The notes under the pieces were generated by a model. It saw only the letters and a program-made list of their open reading frames with translations. It did no database searches and was not told where the DNA came from. A stretch of DNA of 44,081 nucleotides from a virus, in the IMG/VR virus record IMGVR_UViG_3300037961_003947, positions 1 through 44,081 of that record, one strand, 5' to 3'. The position numbers were made by a program, and so were the translations under genes. Each line of letters starts with the position of its first letter. Position 1 is the first letter of the stretch. Shown piece after piece: positions 9,301-17,126 of this stretch.

Positions 9301-11425
9301 GAACAGCACCTGCAGCATCGACAGTAATATCAACTGTCAAACTACTACCAGAACCATTATTAGTGGTTGCAATACCCGTACCTGCAGCATAACCTGTACC
9401 TGCAGTAGTAATCGCAGTGAAGGTATTTACACCAGTAGCATTAGCATTAGGAATAGTTAAAGTCTCATTGATTTCATAACCACTACCAGGAGCATTAACT
9501 GTTACAGCAGTTACAATACCGTTTGTAGCAGTAATATCAAGTGTTGCACCATTACCGTTACCACCAGTAGGAGTAAGACCCGTTGCAGAGGCATAACCAG
9601 TGCCACCAACAAGAGTATCAACTGATAAGATATCTCCAGTTAATTCATCTGTTTTGACAGAAGATGATTCGATAGGACGAGAGTCATTAAGAATCCAATT
9701 ACAACCAAAGCGAATGTTATTGCTACCATCTTTACCGAAAGAAGATCTAACATCAGCAAGTCGATAAGAATGTGCTGCATCTAATGTGCCAGAATCTCTA
9801 CCATTAATTTGAAGTTTTTCACCATTAGTGAATTTACCATCCACATGCTCCAAATAAATGTAGTGACTATTATTACCAGTATCTGCAATATATCCAGAAG
9901 CACCTGATGTTGCTCCAACAATCTTAGTGCCCGAAACATAAGTAATAGGATCTGTGATGTTCAAAACGGTAAACATCTGTACATCAAAAAGGTACAGATC
10001 ATAAACACCACCTGTAACTGTTGGAGATGTTCCGAAGGGTGATGTTGCTGCTAAAGCAGTGCTAGACTTTTGAAGTTGAATAACTCTACATCTTCCGATG
10101 CGGTTAGCACCAGATTTAGGAGTAGTAGTAGCATTTGCCGACCAATCATCATAAAGATCCAGAATTTGATATGCATCGGTAACACCGTCGCCAGAGACCT
10201 CTGGCCAACCATGCACATCATATACCTTTACAAAATTACCCAGATTAAAATTGATAATACCATTATTACGAGTATCGAACTCTCTGGGTTTATCTACGTC
10301 AACATATTGAGGAGAAATAAATTCAGTTCTATAACCTCTAATATATGCTTTACCAGGACTGACTTCAATTGCTAGTTTTTCATCACTGGCAAGATTGCCA
10401 TCAGATGATGTGGCACCTTTAATATAAACACCATTATTGAAACCATCATCAAGATGCTCACGCGCTTTTACATCAAAAGTATCGATTACATAATCACCAG
10501 ACTCTTCGTATGTTCTACGAGCCATTGATTTCTCAAGCTCGCTATACTCAGTTCTTTCAACAAAGTTTTCAATTCTACTGTTATTGATTCTAAGCAGTTC
10601 AATAAAGTCTTTGTCTGCTTCATCACTAATTAATTTTTTAACGAACTGAGTTTGAATTTTAAATCTATGAGCACCAGGGGCAGAATAGTTAGAAGTTCCT
10701 GCAGCGTTATCATTCAGAGACTCATCGTCTTCAGGAGTTACAATTGATTCGAGAATATCTAAACCAACTCTATAAGAAGGATTGCTTCCATACTGATCCA
10801 GAATGATATAACTTGAGGGGACATTTACAAAATGTCCTCTAATATAATATACACCTTCACTAATATATGCTGTAGAACCTACAGCAGTAGCATTAACAGG
10901 GAGAAGTTGAGCAAAAGGAGTTCCAATTTCAATCAGAGTTGAACCAAATGTAATTTCTTTATCAGTGATTAACTGCTCATTGATTTGAAATGTCTTTAAT
11001 CCTGTTCCAGATGTGGTATCACCAGAATCAATATATTTTACATATAATGTGATGTAACCCTTGTCAGACTCAGACGCAGAAATACTATAAAGAACCTTTG
11101 CCTTAACACCTGTGGTAAGACCTTCAATAATTGTTCCCGTTAATTGAGTTCTATATGTCTCAACATCACTACCCAAGAAAGATTCTTGTAAAAGAACTGC
11201 TTGAACATCCAAGTCATAACCTACCTGACCTGGGATGACCATTGCACCATCTTTAAACAGATGTGTACCAACAGACTCTACCTGATTTTGCAGAATACTC
11301 TGCATAGTGCTGAGTTCTCTTGCCTGAATTGGGAATCCAGGGCGAAACAGCACTCGATAAAAATTCTTATCCTTATCGAAGTCGTCGTAATAAGGGGTGA
11401 CGTTGAGATTAGTATTTTGTGCCAT
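3320..11425 (-). CDS. DUF4815 virion protein, 2701 aa (baseplate/fibre)
   Basis: The N-terminus (YYDDFDKDKNFYRVLFRPGF, then PIQARELSTMQSILQNQVE) is the hallmark of the DUF4815 family of large cyanophage structural proteins. VSPGKAYIRGYRTEF (about 355) and HVEYYTSLSLLESQAEN (about 1430) belong to the same family. An inserted glycine-rich block (about 596-852) holds five GSGY modules and a 54-nt segment shared with the giant gene. Many GE-x-I-x-G-x-TSGA modules follow (VGEILVGQTSGARAVV). The last ~120 residues (DFQMSRPPEADVRIYYRAFD onward) form the conserved-looking C-terminal domain. There is no membrane segment. The gene occupies the place of T4 genes 9/10 after gp8, so a rim or fibre-attachment role is inferred. 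Both ends overlap neighbours as TAATG. Confidence 0.85.
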   Translation of the reverse strand: MAQNTNLNVTPYYDDFDKDKNFYRVLFRPGFPIQARELSTMQSILQNQVESVGTHLFKDGAMVIPGQVGYDLDVQAVLLQESFLGSDVETYRTQLTGTIIEGLTTGVKAKVLYSISASESDKGYITLYVKYIDSGDTTSGTGLKTFQINEQLITDKEITFGSTLIEIGTPFAQLLPVNATAVGSTAYISEGVYYIRGHFVNVPSSYIILDQYGSNPSYRVGLDILESIVTPEDDESLNDNAAGTSNYSAPGAHRFKIQTQFVKKLISDEADKDFIELLRINNSRIENFVERTEYSELEKSMARRTYEESGDYVIDTFDVKAREHLDDGFNNGVYIKGATSSDGNLASDEKLAIEVSPGKAYIRGYRTEFISPQYVDVDKPREFDTRNNGIINFNLGNFVKVYDVHGWPEVSGDGVTDAYQILDLYDDWSANATTTPKSGANRIGRCRVIQLQKSSTALAATSPFGTSPTVTGGVYDLYLFDVQMFTVLNITDPITYVSGTKIVGATSGASGYIADTGNNSHYIYLEHVDGKFTNGEKLQINGRDSGTLDAAHSYRLADVRSSFGKDGSNNIRFGCNWILNDSRPIESSSVKTDELTGDILSVDTLVGGTGYASATGLTPTGGNGNGATLDITATNGIVTAVTVNAPGSGYEINETLTIPNANATGVNTFTAITTAGTGYAAGTGIATTNNGSGSSLTVDITVDAAGAVQTVAVNNDGTGFAVGNTVTITNANATGIATIDTIGAADSSRTAGTYTIGASDYSVSPSGGSGATFSVVVAGNGAATVTITDDGSGYSVDDTFTIADAQLGGGGGAALTFDVATLHGNSCTLNVASIHGNSATVDVASVGREIVTGFRTRFEKDLRPGDVITPTLSDFEGNNTIRVKRVDPTNIATDPTNKRTGILDGDTIFNYTDQIARLDNSLKVGTVTAGEYGEFVRLRPFIFQKDYQNGELSFDLPEDVMKSLDDESFFVFRNFASKTVTTGSITFTVPESESFAALSGDHYILTIINNGGSSTYANGQNVDIDAEVDAGNLVTSFGSDNQSFSISGLGAVATVTLTALISKNNVSKKIKTASKMQALKVFKTTEDVTIQPTGLTYSALYGTRVQDLDISFGVNDVYDVHAIYESYDDNDASSPYVVLTESVFFAASTLIIGKTSGARGRVISFSNADLKLYYVALNEIPFVTGETIDGENSSGDAIAGIIDDGEDSIFAGSKVITDQFELEAGQRMNFYDVSKLVRLPSTVAPTRRLLVIFDYFSHEASGDYFAAQSYSGVSYKEIPNYKVDGSIKYIRDQIDFRPAVKELRNGSGTVSAPFFVNCTTFDFVSRVFDATSGSGASTIFDIMEVDSSFRADYSWYLPRIDKLYLSHDGNLVVSKGVSGYYLIPPPKIDNAMLLASIEYKPYVFDPERDVTITTEVIRRYTMKDIGDLEQRLTHVEYYTSLSLLESQAENTKTYDENGFDRLKNGYVVDDFTDHTTGDVFSPDYKCSLDFREGQLRPQHYTTNVALQFNQSDSTNVVKTDGNVIMLPYENKAIITQPYASRSENVNPFNVFTFIGRIDLTPASDDWIDIERLPARVENIEGDFSSVSRDLQVDQNGFAPIQWGSWQTNWTGETLTSSSQTRSSSGTFGVGRQLGALGHGQRRQGLFYLHERRTFRVVNNQARQGVRTRVVPKIERRSLGDTVLSRSAIPWIRSRNIGFNVDRLKPRTRMYAFFDGINVTTYITPKVIELIKNSTTDSRTNETPFVVGETVIGQSSNCQLKVIAPDDGYKTNPYGKGTETLPESYSSQTEYLNHDITAISETVSPDFFGNMQVGEILVGQTSGARAVVKDRRLLTDNVGNIQGAFFVPSPKNDANPRWATGTRTFRFTTSETNEKTAGAVDSSADTTYSATGTLQTVQENVLAVRNAEIVRDTVSEDRVVQTTRTETRQIGWYDPLAQSFIVEEEGGVFISAVDVFFKTKDTNIPISMQIRTMENGYPTKTILPFSDTTITPDQVEISETAAVATRFTFKAPVYIKSSVEYCFVLLSDSNEYEIWISRMGDVDVSGTRTISEQPYAGVLFKSQNASTWTADQYEDLKFTVYRASFTQTQGTVALNNAPQGRGNNGIHNLIDNPVQTIKPKLVLSVGLAASQYTYSIGARLLQETSNAEATVVSSTSSASAIDTVTVNDVTGNWLQGTSTTFRVRSSEAIATMVVGNVSGTLEVGDIVTGATSASVGIVKTWNGSNNLVLHYITGAFTDNETLNEGGGWTGTVTSSTESGDSFGGYLPSAPTYANDEKEILIYHRNHGMHNRTNNVKIEGVASEISPTTLTSALAAAATSITVDSAITFHTVVNGAAISNANPGYVKIDDEIIKYSAISSDGKTITVATSGRGANSTADVTHASGAVVECYNLDGIPLIDINKTHTSLECPWMDTYMLQMQGVANNGIRAGGNRVFASQNVQFETLTPTVSVMNMPETDVTARINTTSATSVGDGGGEGGSSPRDQASFVNDGTYRNITLNDQNFFPNPRMICSEVNENAKLDGEKSLTMLIDLSTTKESLSPVVDLDRCSLITTSNRINQWPGGSSPYGQQGEIDRSQDVSTLPIGDQNDCVYITRLARLIRESRSLRIDFQMSRPPEADVRIYYRAFDTGTAEDIDSIGWTQFDKALQYDDSPSEEVLWKDYYYEVSGLNFNAFQIKIVMRSSSQARVPLIADLRAIALAT
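8895..8966. repeat. Two tandem 36-nt (12-aa) repeats in the DUF4815 gene
   Basis: Units 8895-8930 and 8931-8966 match at about 26 of 36 positions and begin with the same seven bases; a third partial unit follows. They encode SIHGNSATVDVA and TLHGNSCTLNVA. Confidence 0.6.
9065..9118. repeat. 54-nt near-identical repeat, copy in the DUF4815 gene
   Basis: This segment differs from 30248-30301 in the giant gene by a single base. It encodes part of the module GATFSVVVAGNGAATVTI. Flanking similarity continues at protein level on both sides (SSRTAGTYTIG upstream in the protein, LGGGGGA downstream) but is weaker at DNA level. Confidence 0.9.
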
Positions 11426-12957
11426 TAGAACTCGATTACGATTTTGATGTCTTCTACCTGGTCGTTTGCACGACTGATTGCTCTTCTATTATCTATATAA
11501 ACAACCTGACCGCTGTTTGGTTCAATTTCTGATTTTGCATAACCACTAGTGAATCTCATACCAAGATCATATTCAGTGTTATTAATAGTTCTAGAAGAAG
11601 AGTTTGGAACTGTGGGAAAATTGACATCTGGTTGACCAGATGCACCCGATGTTGCTCCATTAATTACATTAGAACCATCAAATTCATTTTGTGTACCAGT
11701 AACTTCTGGGAAAATACCGTCAACTGAGTTTTGATAATATTTCAATACTTTAGTTGTGGCATTCCATGAAATTACTCTTGCACGAGCAGTAACGTTCGTG
11801 CCACCAACAGTTCTTGTTTGTGTAATAATTTCATCAGGAACATAATTACCTTGGAATGTTGGTGAAAAAATGACTGCTTTTGTAGCAGAAACTGTAAGAT
11901 CTGCTAAAAGTTCAGATGTACCATATTTTAGGGGATTTGTTACCAATCCAATACGACGATAATCGTTATCGATAGGGAAATCACCAGCACCCTCATTATA
12001 AGAGAGTTTTGCATTGATCATTACTCTGAAACTACCCAGTTCGATTCCAGAATCAAATCCATGACCATCAGGAGGAGGAATGATAACATCAACCTCTCCA
12101 CTGGTTCCAGTTCCAATACCTGTGATAGAACCAATACTAATTTGACCAAATGTATATCCTGTACCACCAGAGGTTACTGTAGCGGAAGTAATTTTACCAC
12201 CGTCAACAACGATGGAAACACGACCACCAGTACCATCACCATTAATGGCAACATTATCATATGTGCCATTATTATAACCAGAACCAGCAGCGTTAATGAC
12301 AACAGTATCAATTTCACCATAGACAGCATTTGTCTTTACAGCAGTATTTGTAAAGACGGGCATGTAATCATTAGAGAAAAACTTCAAGACCGACGCAACA
12401 GGAATCGTATACATATACTTCCAACGATAACCATCACCAGTTGTGATAATAGAAGTTGAAGTACCAGTAGGTTCAACAGTAGAAGGCTTGCCGTTTGGAT
12501 CAGAAGGAGAAGTACCATTATAAATGCACTTATAGACCTGATATTGTGAATTCACAACAAAAAAGTCTGCATCATATAACTTGGTAGCACCAGAAGCAGC
12601 AGTTTTAGAAGGAGAATAGTCATGACGATACATGTCATAGGTAAAACCTAATCCACCAGTGGTTTCTTCTGGAGAAACCCAGTCAATACGACGAACAACC
12701 TGAACGGTGTCCGCAGCAAGAACTCTCTTCAAAGAGATCATATCATCATATGAACTGGAAAACTCTGAAAATGAATCCACTGCTTGAGGTGGAGAATTTT
12801 CGTTATCCCAAGACTGAGGTCTTCCAATAAAGACGTAAAGTCTGTCTCTATTAGATCCTGCCGCAGAATCACTCTGGGTTGCGTCAGGACCCTCAAGTGC
12901 TTTAATGAATTTTCTCGCAGAAAAAATTCTAAATTGATCAGTTAATAGGGCTGCCAT
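11425..12957 (-). CDS. gp8: Baseplate wedge protein gp8
   Basis: The N-terminal and C-terminal parts follow T4 gp8 closely: FRIFSARKFIKAL, then LYVFIGRPQSWDNENSPP (about 40-58), RRIDWVSPEE, YDADFFVVNSQYQVYKCIYN, GDGYRWKYMYTIP, and the terminal VVYIDNRRAISRANDQVED, which corresponds to T4's MIYMENRPPIIMAMDQTEE. gp8 is a wedge protein bound to gp7 and gp10 in T4. This one has 510 residues against 334 in T4. The extra length includes GSGY repeats at about 206-300 (GSGYNNGTYDNVAING, GTGYTFGQISIG) and a TSGASG module near 435. A late promoter precedes it, and its stop overlaps the next start as TAATG, coupling it to the DUF4815 gene. Confidence 0.9.
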   Translation of the reverse strand: MAALLTDQFRIFSARKFIKALEGPDATQSDSAAGSNRDRLYVFIGRPQSWDNENSPPQAVDSFSEFSSSYDDMISLKRVLAADTVQVVRRIDWVSPEETTGGLGFTYDMYRHDYSPSKTAASGATKLYDADFFVVNSQYQVYKCIYNGTSPSDPNGKPSTVEPTGTSTSIITTGDGYRWKYMYTIPVASVLKFFSNDYMPVFTNTAVKTNAVYGEIDTVVINAAGSGYNNGTYDNVAINGDGTGGRVSIVVDGGKITSATVTSGGTGYTFGQISIGSITGIGTGTSGEVDVIIPPPDGHGFDSGIELGSFRVMINAKLSYNEGAGDFPIDNDYRRIGLVTNPLKYGTSELLADLTVSATKAVIFSPTFQGNYVPDEIITQTRTVGGTNVTARARVISWNATTKVLKYYQNSVDGIFPEVTGTQNEFDGSNVINGATSGASGQPDVNFPTVPNSSSRTINNTEYDLGMRFTSGYAKSEIEPNSGQVVYIDNRRAISRANDQVEDIKIVIEF

Positions 12958-12984
12958 TTCCTAGGGTACTATTGTCCTCTTGTT

Positions 12985-12992
12985 TATTTATG
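12985..12992 (-). promoter_or_regulatory. T4-type late promoter motif upstream of gp8
   Basis: The minus strand reads CATAAATA in the 36-base gap between the 1375-aa gene and gp8, ending 27 bases before the gp8 ATG. It differs from the T4 late consensus only in the first base, as does the motif before the tail fibre gene. Confidence 0.6.
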
Positions 12993-12993
12993 A

Positions 12994-15900
12994 TCATTTC
13001 GATCGAGCAGTTGCAAGATAGTCAATGCTCTTGATTCTATATGACGCTCCGCCATTTCCATTCAGTTTTTCTCCGCCCAAAATAGCATACGCTACAACAC
13101 CAGATCCAGTGCTATCTCCACCAGCATTAGTGAATGTAAGTTCGGGATGCAAATCATAAGTATTATCTACCGACTGAACATATCCATATCCACCATTAGT
13201 GATAGTGATAGATTCAACCTGGTCACCTGCTGTTGTCATATTAACAGTTCCTGTTGCTCGAATGTCTGCAATATTCTCAAATGCAACTGTAGGTGTTCCT
13301 GAATAGTTTGTTCCAGCGTCTTGAATATAAACATCCACAACTGTACTATTCTCAGAGAATGTGTAAAAATATCCTGCTTCTCCTTTTGCAACATTACCAG
13401 TATTAAACCGAACAACATCCTTAACTTGAAGAATTTTAGTGGTAGAATCCCAAGAAACAACTGTTGCTCGCACACCAGAAATATCACCAGTCACAACTTC
13501 ATTAACACTAAAGTTTTGACCATTTCCATCCAAAGCATCTAACTGAATATTTAATGTTGATACATGGTCCGTACCTTCACTAAGTCCGCCTGCAGTTGCA
13601 ATATTTGCATATTTAAACGGAACACTAGCATCTTTAACACTATCACCAACCGCTAATAGTGTTGTGTTAGTTCCACCCTGTGTTGCTTCAATACCATAAA
13701 GAGAGTTGTAAATACCACCATCAAGATTAATTTGGTTATTATAATCTGTTCCAGTATTTACCAAATCTGCAATACCATCACCCGCACCATCATTTTCATC
13801 ATTATCTTCAAATGCTCTATCTTGAAGAGTTGCAATGGGCACAGTTAATGTTGTGATCGTAGATCCAGACTCAACTAATACAACATGTGGATCATCTGTT
13901 GCACCACTACTGTTTGAAACTCCCGCATCAAATTGAACTGTAGCATCTTCTGTAGAAGGGATACCACCATCAATAAATGCCAACTCATCAATTTCAAATG
14001 TTAATAATAATTCCCTTGTAGTTGGATTCCAATCATAAACTTTAGCAACTTTATTATTAGCACTTTCAACTCTACGGATAACTCTATCACCGACATTAAA
14101 CTTATATGTTGAGATTCCATCAGAATCATTTTGACCATCATCTAAAATCACTCGTTGGTCATAATTAAAATTGACTCCACGAGTCAATCCACCAAATTTA
14201 CCATCAGTTTTTGAGGTATATGAAATTGTTTCATATCCTAAGATAAACTCACCAGAACCAGGGAAAGATCCTGTATTTTTTACATAAATTTCAGTATCTG
14301 CTGCTCCAACATCATAAGTCAATCCAGTTAAATAAATGTTGGACGCATTATTTGCCTGACGAGCTCTAGTTTTACGTTTAAGATTTACTAATCTTTGGAA
14401 AACTACATTTGGAGGAGAAGTATACCCCTTTCCAGGTTCAGTAACAGTAATTCCTGTAATCTGACCTTGATCAATAGTAGCAACTGCTTTTGCACCAATA
14501 CCCCCACCACCAGTTAATAAAACAAATGGAGGTTCTTGATAAAACTCACCAGCATTTGCGATAGAAACAGAAGTAACTTTTCCTGTTAAATCGACCTTTG
14601 CCGATCCTTGAGCATCTTGTCCGCCGCCACCTTCAAAGATAACAGTTGGAGCACTAGCATAATTTCTACCTTGATTCAATAAAGTCAATCCAGTAACAGT
14701 TTGAACTGTTGGAGTTACAGTTGCACCAGATCCTTCACCACCTAAAATTTTTGCTTGTGCTGGTCCATAATAATTATCACCATTTTTTGTCATCCTAATA
14801 TAAGAAACCGTTCCATCATCAGTAAGAACTACTTCTCCAGCAGCACCATCAGGAAAATCTTGAGTAATTTCGGGAGGAGTATCACCTTCAAAAATAGGTG
14901 TTCCATAAAATTTACGTCCAATGACATATGGATAAACAGGATTTCCACTGCCATCTTCTGTCATAAAATATGCATATGTTCCATTTGGATAGTCTGGTGT
15001 TACAGCAAACTTTCCATTGAACTCGTCGAGTGTACCAACACTAGAGTCATAGATATAATCTTGAACCAAATCTCCAAGAAGATATCCACTCTGAACTGTT
15101 CTCAAACCAAGACCACTAGTTTGATATGCAAAAACATATAAAGTAGTTGGTGCTGTTACTGGTACAGTAATTTGTATTCTCCTTTGCGATGCCGAATTAA
15201 ACCCAGCAATATATGCAGCATAGGTTACTGTAGAACCATCTAGTGTATAAGTAACTCCCAAATCGTACAGAAAGGAAGTGGTTCCAATACTACTAGAAGG
15301 ATGCCATCCACCATCAGTTTCTGAGAAAAGTAAATATTCTCCGTCATTTGATGAATGATCCTGATTAAAGATAAATGTCTTTCCTCTACCTAAAGATAAG
15401 AAATTGGGTCTAGAACCATCAAAAAGGAACTCACCATTAGAAACGGTTACTGCATAAGTTGTTGTAGTTACAGAATTTACAGCAGGTCTTGTACCAGGAA
15501 GTTCTGCTGTGCTTCTTAAACGATGCGAGGAAACTTCTCTAGCAGCATCTCCACTAGAGTTATATCCATAAGGACCATAAATTGGATATCCGTCATAGGA
15601 CATACCAATAATTTTGGAGTGTCCATCAGTATGACGACTGTAATCTAAGGTTGCTCCAGATCCAAAATAATTTTCAACGTAGTAGTTATTAGTTAAAGTC
15701 TCAGCACTAGTATCTGTACTGATAATCATATATCCTTCGTCACCATCCTGACCAGCCATATTTGGATGATTCAGACAATAGTAATAGATCCTACTACTTT
15801 CATCAGCATTCATCATGAATATGGGCATATATTCACTTTCGTAATCTGCCGCTGGTGCTGATGATGATCCAGTGCTTGTGTAGTAAAGAGTGCCAGGAGT

Positions 15901-17121
15901 GTCGTTATGAGTACCGTCAGCAGTTGTACTGAATCTAATCGGATGATTATTATTAGTAGAATCAGATTGATTAAATTTAATCAGATAATTTCTCTTTACT
16001 GTAATATTCTCTGGAGAAAAATAAAATGTTCCTGGTACAAAATTGCCAAATTTTGCAGCATCAGTACCAAAATCAATATAGTATGCATTAAAAACTACTG
16101 GATCTTCCGAAATAGTAAAAGTAAATCCAGTAGATCCTAAACACCTATCATTTTCAGAAAAAGTAGATCCTGTAGATAGATTTCTCAGATATACTCTAGT
16201 TACAACATTCTCTCCATTTCTTACAACTTTAGAAATTTCACCCGTAGCATTACCACCAATTTCATCAATAGTTCTACCAATGGCAATTGTTCCTAAAGTC
16301 TCGTCAACATTTTCAACATCTAAAACTACATTACCATTTTCAACTTTTACATTCCAAGTAAATTGTTTAAATTTACCCCATTGAAACACACTATTTTCAA
16401 GTTTGAATTCATCTAGGGTCTTACTTGTATGATAATACTGAACATTACTATCAGTAACAGTATCATATGAAGTATTATTTTTTACATAATCATATTTTAC
16501 AGAATCAATAGCAAAATTGGTGGGTGCATTTCCTGTTGTACCCCACTCTGGAGTGTGCAAAAGACCACCGTTTGCCAAAATACCAATAACTTTATTATTT
16601 TGCTCTGCTCTAGTTCCAGGATTAGGAGCATCTTTTCCGCCACGGTAGATAAATGTCTGATTTAAATTTCTATCTACAAGAGGTCCACCACCAGGTGCCG
16701 CTTCTGCTTGCGTCCATACAGGTTTAGGATGATTATCTGATTGTATCGTAAGTCTATCCGTGGTTCCAGCAAAAGAACCTGCCGTGGGAGAATTTGGATG
16801 ATTTTGCCAAATTCTGTTGATATCAAAAGAACTTACTACGGTAGGAGTTTCTTGTTCTGGAAAAAATTGTAAACGTAATGGATCATATCCACGACCTCTT
16901 TCAAGAACACGGACATGGATAATCTGACCCGAATCGGCATCGACAATAGGATACAATAAAGCTTCCTGTTCTGGAGTTCCACAACCAGTAACAGTCAATC
17001 TAGGTGGATCTGCAGGATCATATCCTGTTCCACCATCTACTACTTTTATAGCACGAACACCAAAAGTCTCATCAAAGATTGGTTTGATGACGGCACCTGA
17101 CCCAGGAACTTGTCTAGTCAT
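12994..17121 (-). CDS. Virion structural protein with cupredoxin and interrupted YHYH domains (1375 aa)
   Basis: The protein begins with two GSGY-type repeats (GTGYDPADPPRLTV, GRGYDP; residues 30-85). A cupredoxin-like domain follows at about 364-466, with ligands H394 (NNNHPIRFS), C449, H452 and M455 (YYYCLNHPNM), again in amicyanin spacing. A YHYH-like domain starts at about 503 (DGYPIYGPYGY) and resumes at about 671-741 (LDEFNGKFAVTPDYPNG, NPVYPYVIG), split by a second cupredoxin-like fold (about 548-664) that lacks the Cys/His/Met ligands. Four or more GSGY repeats (about 774-914) and beta modules (TEIYVKNTGSFPGSGEFILG) follow, with more GSGY units near the C-terminus. The start is 5 bases after the 406-aa gene stop, so the pair is one operon. 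Baseplate or fibre location is inferred from context. No ribosome-binding site is obvious. Confidence 0.75.
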   Translation of the reverse strand: MTRQVPGSGAVIKPIFDETFGVRAIKVVDGGTGYDPADPPRLTVTGCGTPEQEALLYPIVDADSGQIIHVRVLERGRGYDPLRLQFFPEQETPTVVSSFDINRIWQNHPNSPTAGSFAGTTDRLTIQSDNHPKPVWTQAEAAPGGGPLVDRNLNQTFIYRGGKDAPNPGTRAEQNNKVIGILANGGLLHTPEWGTTGNAPTNFAIDSVKYDYVKNNTSYDTVTDSNVQYYHTSKTLDEFKLENSVFQWGKFKQFTWNVKVENGNVVLDVENVDETLGTIAIGRTIDEIGGNATGEISKVVRNGENVVTRVYLRNLSTGSTFSENDRCLGSTGFTFTISEDPVVFNAYYIDFGTDAAKFGNFVPGTFYFSPENITVKRNYLIKFNQSDSTNNNHPIRFSTTADGTHNDTPGTLYYTSTGSSSAPAADYESEYMPIFMMNADESSRIYYYCLNHPNMAGQDGDEGYMIISTDTSAETLTNNYYVENYFGSGATLDYSRHTDGHSKIIGMSYDGYPIYGPYGYNSSGDAAREVSSHRLRSTAELPGTRPAVNSVTTTTYAVTVSNGEFLFDGSRPNFLSLGRGKTFIFNQDHSSNDGEYLLFSETDGGWHPSSSIGTTSFLYDLGVTYTLDGSTVTYAAYIAGFNSASQRRIQITVPVTAPTTLYVFAYQTSGLGLRTVQSGYLLGDLVQDYIYDSSVGTLDEFNGKFAVTPDYPNGTYAYFMTEDGSGNPVYPYVIGRKFYGTPIFEGDTPPEITQDFPDGAAGEVVLTDDGTVSYIRMTKNGDNYYGPAQAKILGGEGSGATVTPTVQTVTGLTLLNQGRNYASAPTVIFEGGGGQDAQGSAKVDLTGKVTSVSIANAGEFYQEPPFVLLTGGGGIGAKAVATIDQGQITGITVTEPGKGYTSPPNVVFQRLVNLKRKTRARQANNASNIYLTGLTYDVGAADTEIYVKNTGSFPGSGEFILGYETISYTSKTDGKFGGLTRGVNFNYDQRVILDDGQNDSDGISTYKFNVGDRVIRRVESANNKVAKVYDWNPTTRELLLTFEIDELAFIDGGIPSTEDATVQFDAGVSNSSGATDDPHVVLVESGSTITTLTVPIATLQDRAFEDNDENDGAGDGIADLVNTGTDYNNQINLDGGIYNSLYGIEATQGGTNTTLLAVGDSVKDASVPFKYANIATAGGLSEGTDHVSTLNIQLDALDGNGQNFSVNEVVTGDISGVRATVVSWDSTTKILQVKDVVRFNTGNVAKGEAGYFYTFSENSTVVDVYIQDAGTNYSGTPTVAFENIADIRATGTVNMTTAGDQVESITITNGGYGYVQSVDNTYDLHPELTFTNAGGDSTGSGVVAYAILGGEKLNGNGGASYRIKSIDYLATARSK

Positions 17122-17126
17122 TTATA

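Noticed and set aside
12061-12459. Plus-strand open frame of 132 codons
   Set aside because: Antisense to the GSGY part of gp8; repetitive Asn/Thr/Arg/Ser shadow with no plausible fold.
17114-17126. TATAAATG on the minus strand as a late promoter for the 1375-aa gene
   Set aside because: It overlaps the ATG itself, so a transcript starting downstream would lack the start codon.
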